Source: Candidatus Blackburnbacteria bacterium RIFCSPHIGHO2_01_FULL_43_15b
GTDB lineage: Bacteria; Patescibacteriota; Microgenomatia; UBA8517; UBA10165
Assembly (NCBI GenBank): GCA_001816385.1
Contig: MHBW01000011.1
Location: forward strand, 1 to 42,880
Direction: 5' to 3'
Length of the DNA stretch: 42,880 nucleotides
Made by a program: the position numbers and the translations under genes. Shown one piece after another: positions 28,980 to 36,261 of the stretch. Numbering within the stretch: position 1 is the stretch's first letter; each line of letters opens with the position of its first letter. The notes under the pieces are model-generated. The model ran no database searches. It was not told the origin of the DNA and worked only from the letters and a program-made list of their open reading frames with translations.

Positions 28980-29487
28980 TTGCGTCAAGGTATGCATCTT
29001 CAGATTCAATCACAGCCACCCAATCTTCGACTTCCAGCTTCGTAATCAGTCGTCTTAATTTTTCTGTCACATTTTTCTTTCCAACCCAAACGCTCTTCTG
29101 CCAGCTTCTGAACCCCCAGTCCTTCAATCTTCTTCTAAATAAATCCCTTACTCCCCTTTTTGCCTCCGGCACATCAAAGATCACTAGTCTCCACTTCCCG
29201 TCCCACTTCTCTTCCGAAGACGATAGGTCGCCCAAAGCATCTTCCCCCAAGTTGGTCAACCTAAAAACAATCTGCTCAGCCTTTGCATCTCCAAACTCAA
29301 CCAGTCCCCGTTCTCTCATACGCTTAATTGCCTCTACTAATTTTGTTTTCTTTCGAGGATAACCTGATCCACCGTAGGCATAAAGATGGGAGTTGTTAAC
29401 AAAGTGATTAAAATCAATTAATCCGTCAACTGCTTTTTCTAAGGCAAAAAGTGTAAACTCACTCAAGCTCCCCTTTCGAATTTTCAT
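28957..29487 (-). CDS. PaaX-like transcriptional regulator (Cas2-like fold domain), gene 2
   Basis: EEKWDGKWRLVIFDVPEAKRGVRDLFRRRLKDWGFRSWQKSVWVGKKNVTEKLRRLI; N-terminal wHTH-like region. Confidence 0.78.
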   Translation of the reverse strand: MKIRKGSLSEFTLFALEKAVDGLIDFNHFVNNSHLYAYGGSGYPRKKTKLVEAIKRMRERGLVEFGDAKAEQIVFRLTNLGEDALGDLSSSEEKWDGKWRLVIFDVPEAKRGVRDLFRRRLKDWGFRSWQKSVWVGKKNVTEKLRRLITKLEVEDWVAVIESEDAYLDAMLKRSWE

Positions 29488-29501
29488 TATTCCAAAGTAG
29501 C

Positions 29502-29527
29502 ATTATTGACACGATCGTGTCAATAAT
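29502..29527. promoter_or_regulatory. Perfect 26-bp palindrome between paaX-like gene 2 and the F1-ATPase-like operon (putative operator)
   Basis: ATTATTGACACGATCGTGTCAATAAT equals its own reverse complement; contains TTGACA on both strands. Confidence 0.85.
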
Positions 29528-29573
29528 GTAGCGTGTTCTTGATTTATACCTGTACAAGATGTAACCTGAAAAT

Positions 29574-30365
29574 ATGCGACGCGCTTGCCCATTGACAGGG
29601 TTCCACCTTGTCAATACCACCTTAGCATTTGCCACTCTGACCTTCCTGGTATTTGCCCACCCTGCCAAAATTTCCGCTCAATCTGTAGGTTATGCCTTTC
29701 CTGTTGACGACTCCAGTGCTGTAATTGGAGATATGCTAACTTTGCGGGACGGCAAACTTGTTCGCACTGACAAGCCTTACGACAACGAAATTTTCGGAGC
29801 GCTGCAAAACAAGCCCGCGCTTCTTTTCAAAGTCCAAGGGACAGTTAACGGCCGGCCTATTGTCAAAGACGGTATTGCTATGGTAAACGTAACCGCCGAT
29901 AACGGCCCCATTTCTTACGGCGATGTTATCACTTCCTCAAAAAACCCCGGCAAAGGACAAAAAGCAACCAAATCAGGGTACGTTTTGGGAGTCTCCATGG
30001 GCAACTTAAAAGAAGGCACAGGCCAAATATTGGTTTCAATTAAACCTGAATATGCCGAAATCACAACAGCAGTTGGCGCGGCAAGGCTTCTCAACTATGT
30101 TAACGAATCAATATTCCGCACCCAACGTAATCCGGAAAAGTTTTTAAAAGGCATCCAATACGTTGCCGCGGGGGCCGTTGCTCTAGCTGCTTTTGTTCTG
30201 GCATTTTTGACTTTTTCAAAAGCGGTGGTCAAAGGGATAGAATCTGTCGGACGAAACCCTATGGCTAAAGGAACAATTTATGTGTCCATTGTAATTAATT
30301 TGATAATGACTGCAACAACGGTTGGATTTGGCATTTTGGCAGCCGTCGTCATTATCAGTTTTTAA
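29574..30365 (+). CDS. Secreted-domain / F-type ATPase subunit c-like hairpin fusion protein
   Basis: Signal peptide (TTLAFATLTFLVFAHPAKISAQS), ~120-aa ectodomain, then two TM helices joined by KGIESVGRNPMAKGTI, which aligns with the c-subunit polar loop (EAIGRNPEAQxKI); first gene of an F1 cluster. Confidence 0.7.
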   Translation: MRRACPLTGFHLVNTTLAFATLTFLVFAHPAKISAQSVGYAFPVDDSSAVIGDMLTLRDGKLVRTDKPYDNEIFGALQNKPALLFKVQGTVNGRPIVKDGIAMVNVTADNGPISYGDVITSSKNPGKGQKATKSGYVLGVSMGNLKEGTGQILVSIKPEYAEITTAVGAARLLNYVNESIFRTQRNPEKFLKGIQYVAAGAVALAAFVLAFLTFSKAVVKGIESVGRNPMAKGTIYVSIVINLIMTATTVGFGILAAVVIISF

Positions 30366-30545
30366 CCTTGCTTTTGTCGCGCAAAGTAGTTACAAATGAA
30401 ATGTCACCCCGCTCAGCGGGATCCAAAAAATGTCATCCTCAACCTGATCGAGGATCTATATAAATAATCTTATATAGATTCCTGCCTACGCAGGAATGAC
30501 AAAAGGGTATGCGTTATTCCCACGAAGGTGGGAATCCAAAAATAC

Positions 30546-31073
30546 ATGGACTTAACTTTACTCTCATCATTTCTCCTCCTGGCCGTGGCTTTGTCTGTAG
30601 CTAATTCTATTCTTGTAGTTAAATTCATACTCGAGACGCGGCGCGCCAACTCTACCTCACAAGAAGCGCAAAAACTAAAATCTCAAAACAAAGTTTTGCA
30701 GCTTGTACAAGCCGAAAACCAGAAAATTATCGAGTCCGCAAACGAAAAGTACGCAAAATATTTATCAGACCTTGAAAAAGAGATTGACAAAAAGGTTGAA
30801 AAATTAATTGAAGAAACGTCAAAAGAGTTAAAAAGCTCCCTGGCTAAGTCTCAAAAAGACAGTTTCCAAATAAAACAGGAGGCTATGCAAAGTATTAACC
30901 AGGAATTAGCCCAATACAAAAAGGAAAAAATAGAAATGATTGACGAGAACATTGTTGGAATCATGGAAAAAACCCTCTCCTTAGTTTTAACGCGCCGCTT
31001 AACGCTTAAAGACCACGAGGATTTAGTGCGCGATGCCCTGGCCCAAGCCCGAGCGGAAAAGTTCCTCCCATGA
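30546..31073 (+). CDS. atpF: F-type ATPase subunit b-like
   Basis: Single N-terminal TM then a long charged coiled coil; located before delta and alpha. Confidence 0.75.
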   Translation: MDLTLLSSFLLLAVALSVANSILVVKFILETRRANSTSQEAQKLKSQNKVLQLVQAENQKIIESANEKYAKYLSDLEKEIDKKVEKLIEETSKELKSSLAKSQKDSFQIKQEAMQSINQELAQYKKEKIEMIDENIVGIMEKTLSLVLTRRLTLKDHEDLVRDALAQARAEKFLP

Positions 31074-31318
31074 AAGAGACTAAAAAACCACCCGTCTTAA
31101 CGCTTTTTCTTCCCTTTGAAGCCTCCCGGGAATTTGCGAAAGAAATTCGTGATAATCTGCAAAGGAAAACCCCCGGACTTATCCTGGATATAAAGCTTGA
31201 CCCCACCCTTTTAGGCGGCACAACCATTGTTTATAAAAACCAACTTCGCGATTATTCTCTCAAAGAGTCTCTTTCCCAAAACAGGATAAAACTTGCCCAA
31301 AAATTTAAACAGATGTGA
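31070..31318 (+). CDS. atpH: F-type ATPase delta-like, C-terminal domain only (82 aa)
   Basis: DIKLDPTLLGGTTIVYKNQLRDYSLKESLSQNRIKLA matches the delta C-terminal DpsliGGv.i..gd...D.Sv...L..l pattern. Confidence 0.75.
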   Translation: MKETKKPPVLTLFLPFEASREFAKEIRDNLQRKTPGLILDIKLDPTLLGGTTIVYKNQLRDYSLKESLSQNRIKLAQKFKQM

Positions 31319-31336
31319 AGCTTTGAGGCTAAAAAA

Positions 31337-32764
31337 ATGAATAAACAGTCACAAAAATCAAAAGAGGTTGGACTGGTAATGTCTGTTAGGGATTACATGG
31401 TTACTCTTAACGGCCTGCCTGAAATTTCTATAAACGAAATTATCAAAAACAAGTCCACAGGCGCACATGCCTGGATCAGCAAACTAGACGGAGAAGTGGT
31501 CGAAGCCTTCCTGTTTGATCAAAACACACCCGCCTACCCGGGAGACGTTTTTTTCAGGACAGGCGAACCGCTTTCCGTGCCCGCTTCAGAAGGCCTTTTG
31601 GGCCGTATTATCTCGCCTTTAGGTCTCCCGCTAGATGGCAAATCTGCGGCGCACTCGCCCACTTCCATGCTGCTTGAAAAAAGTCCTCCCAAGATAGATC
31701 AAAGACGCTTAATTACTGATCAGTTGGTTACAGGCTTTGCGGCAGTTGACAGTCTTTTGCCTCTGGGCAAAGGGCAAAGAGAGCTGGTCTTAGGCGATCC
31801 CAGAAGCGGTAAATCAGTCTTTTTGGCCGAGATTTTTGCCAACCAAAAAGATACCGGCGTTATTTGCATCTGGGCAGCCATAGGACAACCAATCGTCCAG
31901 ATAAAAGGCGTTGTTGAGAATTTAAAAAAACTTGGGGCGCTGAAAAATACAATAGTTGTAGCAACTTCTTCCTCAGAACCCGTGCCAGTTATTTTTTTGA
32001 CCCCCCATGCAGCTCTCTCAATTGCCGAGTATTTTCAAGAGCAAGGTCGTGATGTTTTGGTTGTATTAGACGACATGGGGACGCATGCCAAAACTTACAG
32101 GGCAATTTCACTTTTAGCCAGAAGAAAGCCAGGACGCGAAGCCTACCCGGGAGACACTTTCTGGCAGCATGCCCGTCTTTTGGAAAGGGCCGGCAATTTT
32201 ACAAAAGGCTCAATTACCGTCCTGCCGGTTATTGAGGTTGACTTGTCAGAATTTACAACTTTTATTCCCACCAACCTCATGGCCACAACGGACGGACATC
32301 TTCTTTTTCGCGCCGATCTTTCAAACCAGGGACAACGGCCGGCCATTGACATTGCGCGCTCTGTTACCCGTGTTGGCCGCCAAACCCAAACGCATCTGCA
32401 AAACTTGTTATCAGACCGCGTCAAATCAATTTTGGCTCGCTCCAAAGAACTTGCCACATTAAGTCATTTAGCCTCCACTCTCCCCCAGGAAACACAAACA
32501 GCCATTGCCCAATCACAAGCCATAGAAGAGATTTTGCGCCAGGAAGGAACCTGCCTCTCCGAAGAGGTGCAAACAATACTTTTTGGTTTGGTCTTTACAA
32601 ACTTGGGCAAAACAAAAGATGTGAAGTTTTGGGCGACACTTAAAAAAACGCTGCCTGAAAAGGTCAGGAAAGATAAGGCTTTGCAGAAGCTGGCAGGTGA
32701 TGTTTTAAAGTTTGAAACGCTTGAAGATTTAACAAAAGCATTAGAAAAATCAAAGATCAAATAA
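31337..32764 (+). CDS. atpA: F-type ATPase subunit alpha-like
   Basis: GDPRSGKS P-loop; ARRKPGREAYPGDTFWQHARLLERAG; TFIPTNLMATTDGHLLF; RPAIDIARSVTRVG. Confidence 0.9.
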   Translation: MNKQSQKSKEVGLVMSVRDYMVTLNGLPEISINEIIKNKSTGAHAWISKLDGEVVEAFLFDQNTPAYPGDVFFRTGEPLSVPASEGLLGRIISPLGLPLDGKSAAHSPTSMLLEKSPPKIDQRRLITDQLVTGFAAVDSLLPLGKGQRELVLGDPRSGKSVFLAEIFANQKDTGVICIWAAIGQPIVQIKGVVENLKKLGALKNTIVVATSSSEPVPVIFLTPHAALSIAEYFQEQGRDVLVVLDDMGTHAKTYRAISLLARRKPGREAYPGDTFWQHARLLERAGNFTKGSITVLPVIEVDLSEFTTFIPTNLMATTDGHLLFRADLSNQGQRPAIDIARSVTRVGRQTQTHLQNLLSDRVKSILARSKELATLSHLASTLPQETQTAIAQSQAIEEILRQEGTCLSEEVQTILFGLVFTNLGKTKDVKFWATLKKTLPEKVRKDKALQKLAGDVLKFETLEDLTKALEKSKIK

Positions 32765-32837
32765 TGTCATCCTCACCAGAATGGGAACTCAAGGGATGTC
32801 GTCCTCGTGAAGGCAGGGATCCAAAAACGACTTGTCG

Positions 32838-32965
32838 TCCCCATGCAAATGGGGATCCAAAAATATCTATGTAGTATAGATTCCCGCCTGCGCGGGAATG
32901 ACAGGTGGGGGCGCGGGAATGACAAGTGGGGGCGCGGGAATGACAAAGGTGGCAGGAATGGCAGA
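32838..32965 (+). repeat. Long direct repeat copy 1 (family A plus ggtgggggcgcgggaatgaca tandem units)
   Basis: Identical to 33946-34052 except for one extra 21-bp unit. Confidence 0.85.
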
Positions 32966-33027
32966 TGTTTAAACGTTTAAATGTTTGAAAATTCATTAAA
33001 AATTGTAAATTGTAAATTCTTTAAGGT

Positions 33028-33912
33028 ATGTCTTCAATTCAATCTTTAACCGCTGATATTGAGTTTGCGCAAAATTTAGGGCACGTTGCCCAATCTTATT
33101 CGTCTTTGGCTGCTTCAAAATTGGCCAAAATCAGAACCAAAATTGAAGGCACCAGAACTTTCTTCAGCGAAGTTGCCGCCCTTTACCACGCAATTCGTGA
33201 AGTGGGTGCTAGAAAATATAAAATAGAGCCCGAAAAGAACAGCAAAACAGCTTCAGTTTTACTCACTTCCAACCAACGTTTTTATGGCTCAACCAACACC
33301 TCTGTCACCGAGCTTTTTTTATCCTCAACCACCCCTCGTGACGACTTGCTCGTCATTGGCCATGTGGGTAACGAGCTAATTGCCAAACCGCACAAATCTT
33401 TTGTTTTTCAAAAAGATATTCCCACAAGCCAAGAGCTGTCAACCCTTGCGGAATCGCTGGCAGGCTACGCCCGCATTTTGGTCTTCTACCCGCTGACTAA
33501 AAGTATTTTGGAAGTGGTGCCACAGGTCAAAGACGTTACCGAAAGTCTGGATGCTGAGCGCAGTCGAAGCATGGTTGATGTGACGGCAAGTATAGATTCC
33601 CACCCCGCTGAAAGCGAGGCTCGCCCTTGGCGGCTTCGCGGGAATGACGCGGCCAACCTTGACTTTCTCTTTGAACCGGAGATAAAAAAAATGATAGAAT
33701 TTTTTAAAGATCAGGCGACAACGCTTTTAGTTGGGCAGGCCTTTTTGGAGGCAGAACTGGCCAGAGAGGCAGCCCGTCTTGTTGCAATGGACACTTCCCA
33801 ACAAAGAGCTAAAGAATATGTGCAAACGCAAACTGCAGCTTTGCGAAACTTAAAAAATATTTATGCCAACAAACACCTTTTGGAAGGGTTTTTGGGGGTG
33901 GTGGAAGACTAA
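33028..33912 (+). CDS. atpG: F-type ATPase subunit gamma-like with in-frame repeat insertion
   Basis: Position between alpha and beta; N/C-terminal helical segments (EAARLVAMDTSQQRAKEYVQTQTAALRNLKNIYANKHLLEGFLGVV); insertion VTESLDAERSRSMVDVTASIDSHPAESEARPWRLRGNDAANLDF. Confidence 0.8.
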   Translation: MSSIQSLTADIEFAQNLGHVAQSYSSLAASKLAKIRTKIEGTRTFFSEVAALYHAIREVGARKYKIEPEKNSKTASVLLTSNQRFYGSTNTSVTELFLSSTTPRDDLLVIGHVGNELIAKPHKSFVFQKDIPTSQELSTLAESLAGYARILVFYPLTKSILEVVPQVKDVTESLDAERSRSMVDVTASIDSHPAESEARPWRLRGNDAANLDFLFEPEIKKMIEFFKDQATTLLVGQAFLEAELAREAARLVAMDTSQQRAKEYVQTQTAALRNLKNIYANKHLLEGFLGVVED

Positions 33913-33945
33913 TGGTGTCGCGTGTCGTCACAAGTAGCACTGTCA

Positions 33946-34052
33946 TCCCCATGCAAATGGGGATCCAAAAATATCTATGTAGTATAGATTCCCGCCTGCG
34001 CGGGAATGACAGGTGGGGGCGCGGGAATGACAAAGGTGGCAGGAATGGCAGA
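33946..34052 (+). repeat. Long direct repeat copy 2
   Basis: tccccatgcaaatggggatccaaaaatatctatgtagtatagattcccgcctgcgcgggaatgacaggtgggggcgcgggaatgacaaaggtggcaggaatggcaga. Confidence 0.85.
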
Positions 34053-34065
34053 AGAGGTTGACAAT

Positions 34066-35433
34066 ATGTCTCATTTTAAAGGAATTATCAAATCAGTCAC
34101 AGGGCAAACGGTGGTGGTTGTCATTACCTCCTCCACTCTCCCTCAAAGCGGAGAGATCGCGCATGTATCAAAGTCGCCAGAGATTAAACTGGAAGTTTTG
34201 GCAAGGATTGATACAGAAGTAACTTGTTTAATACTGTCTGAATCCAATACTCTCCTTGTGCGCGGCCAAAAAGTGGAAGGAACAGGCAAACCACTTTCTG
34301 TCCCCGTGGGTAAACAAGTTTTGGGTAAAATGCTCAATCTTTTTGGAGAAAGTTCCGAAGGAGAGGACAATTTTGATCTTCTTGCCCCGATTTACGCCCC
34401 AGCCCCATCATTCTCGCTTGCTGTTAACCCCACCGAGATATTAGAAACCGGTATAAAAGTGATTGATTTTGCCATGCCCATACCGCGGGGGGGAAAAGTT
34501 GGCGTTGTTGGCGGGGCGGGCATGGGCAAAACCGTTCTTTTGACAGAAATTATTTTAAACATTATAAACCGACAAGAAGCCTACACTGTTTTTGCCGGCA
34601 TCGGGGAACGCATAAGGGAAGCGCAAGAACTCTACCAGCGCTTAAAAGCCTTGAAAGTTTTGGATAAAAGCAGTCTGGTGATCGGGCAAATGCACGAAAA
34701 TGCGGCTAACCGCTTTAGGATAGCCCAAGCTGCTGCCACTATCGCCGAGCATTTCCGCGATAAAGGCAATGACGTGCTCTTCTTTGCTGACAACATGTTC
34801 CGTTTTGTCCAAGCAGGAAGCGAGGTTTCGCAAATTTTGGGGGAAATTCCCTCAGAACAATTTTACCAGGCATCTTTACAAAACCAGGTGGCAGAAATTG
34901 AAGACCGTCTAGTCTCAACTGAAGACGCCGCCATTACTTCTATCCAAACAGTTTACGTCCCGGCAGATGATTTTTCCGATCCTGCCGTGTCGGCGATTAT
35001 GACCTTTTTGGATACGGTTATTATTTTATCTCGCGGCAACGCACAGCTTGACCTCCATCCCCCCGTCGACCTTTTGCAGTCATCATCTTCTTTTCTTAAA
35101 AGACAAATTTTGGGGGAGCGCCATTTTGAAGTTTACACGCGCTTTAATGGGTTATTATCAAGCTATGTCAGACTTTCCCACATTGCGGCAATTGTCGGCG
35201 AAGAAGAATTGGGAGCTGCCGACAGGCTGACTTTTAAACGGACAAGGAAAGTTATTAATTATTTAACCCAGCCCTTTTTTGCCACAGAATCTCAAACTGG
35301 AAGGAAAGGAACGCATGTTAAAAGAGAAGATGCAGTTACCGACATTGAGGCGATACTCGCCGGAAAATTAGACAATGTGCCGGATGAGAAATTAAAATAC
35401 ATAGGGACGCTTAAAGAAGCGAAGCTGATTTAA
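34066..35433 (+). CDS. atpD: F-type ATPase subunit beta-like
   Basis: GGAGMGKT P-loop; GIGERIREAQELY; DNMFRFVQAGSEVSQILGEIPS; YVPADDFSDPA. Confidence 0.9.
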   Translation: MSHFKGIIKSVTGQTVVVVITSSTLPQSGEIAHVSKSPEIKLEVLARIDTEVTCLILSESNTLLVRGQKVEGTGKPLSVPVGKQVLGKMLNLFGESSEGEDNFDLLAPIYAPAPSFSLAVNPTEILETGIKVIDFAMPIPRGGKVGVVGGAGMGKTVLLTEIILNIINRQEAYTVFAGIGERIREAQELYQRLKALKVLDKSSLVIGQMHENAANRFRIAQAAATIAEHFRDKGNDVLFFADNMFRFVQAGSEVSQILGEIPSEQFYQASLQNQVAEIEDRLVSTEDAAITSIQTVYVPADDFSDPAVSAIMTFLDTVIILSRGNAQLDLHPPVDLLQSSSSFLKRQILGERHFEVYTRFNGLLSSYVRLSHIAAIVGEEELGAADRLTFKRTRKVINYLTQPFFATESQTGRKGTHVKREDAVTDIEAILAGKLDNVPDEKLKYIGTLKEAKLI

Positions 35434-35571
35434 TTTAAAATTTGAAATTTTGGGTGTCATCCCGCATATAGTGCGGGATCCAATCAATTAATATAGATTC
35501 CGTATCGAGTACGGGATGACAGATAGGTACGTGTCATCCCTGCGTAGGCAGGGATCCAAAAATATACATAC

Positions 35572-35748
35572 ATGTACTATACCAAAAAGTATCAGGTTCA
35601 CACACTTGTCTACTACGAGCCTTTCGAGGAGGTTAAAGAGGCAATCTTAAGAGAAAAACAGTTAAAAAAGTGGAAAAGGTCTTGGAAAATAAAGTTAATT
35701 GAGTCAATCAACCATAATTGGGAAGATTTATACGACAAGATTGTTTAA
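35572..35748 (+). pseudogene. C-terminal fragment of GIY-YIG nuclease family protein
   Basis: MYYTKKYQVHTLVYYEPFEEVKEAILREKQLKKWKRSWKIKLIESINHNWEDLYDKIV; the catalytic GIY-YIG half is absent and replaced by a family A repeat. Confidence 0.85.
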
Positions 35749-35797
35749 AATATTTATATAGATTCCTGCTTCCGCAGGAATAACAGAAATTGTTGTC

Positions 35798-36070
35798 ATG
35801 GTTTTTCATTTATTTATATCCTCTCCATTTCAAAAGCTCTACGAGGGGGATGTGGAATATGTTAGTTCCGAGAATTCTTCCGGTAAGTTTGATATTCTCC
35901 CCCACCATGCTAATTTTATTTCGATAATTGAAGATAAGGAAATAATTGCCAAAACAGCAAACGGGAAAGTGGAAACTTTTAAATTTCTCAAAGCGATAAT
36001 GCTTTTTCAGGATAACAGTTTAAAAATCTATACTGACCTCTCTCCCTCGTACTCTGAAAGCATACTGTAA
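35798..36070 (+). CDS. atpC: F-type ATPase epsilon-like, beta-sandwich domain only
   Basis: 90 aa; FHLFISSPFQKLYEGDVEYVSSENSSGKFDILPHHANFISII; no C-terminal helical hairpin. Confidence 0.8.
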   Translation: MVFHLFISSPFQKLYEGDVEYVSSENSSGKFDILPHHANFISIIEDKEIIAKTANGKVETFKFLKAIMLFQDNSLKIYTDLSPSYSESIL

Positions 36071-36134
36071 TTCCACGGTGTCATCTTCGTATAAATTTCT
36101 TCCCCAATTCTTCCCGTTTATTGCAAAAAGACTA

Positions 36135-36162
36135 TTGACAAATTAAACAGAACCATTAGGAT
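36135..36162 (+). promoter_or_regulatory. Putative promoter TTGACA-N16-TAGGAT before the giant surface protein
   Basis: Direct reading. Confidence 0.35.
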
Positions 36163-36261
36163 GGATAAAGACCCTTGTGAAATTTGGAAATTTTCCTAAG
36201 TTTTGAGGCTAAAAAACCGTCATTCTCGCGAAGCGGGCAGGAATGACAACCGACTGCCCAG

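Noticed and set aside
30528-30545. AtpF start at MGIQKYMDL
   Set aside because: MGIQKY is repeat-derived; M at 30546 directly before the TM segment is the better start.
32890-32960. Tandem gacaagtgggggcgcgggaat units as a CRISPR array
   Set aside because: Units are contiguous with no unique spacers and no cas genes; it is an extension of family A.
32757-32996. ORF CHSRAPTCHSRAPTCHSRAGGNLYYIDIFGSP
   Set aside because: Pure translation of the repeat array between atpA and atpG; no independent coding signal.
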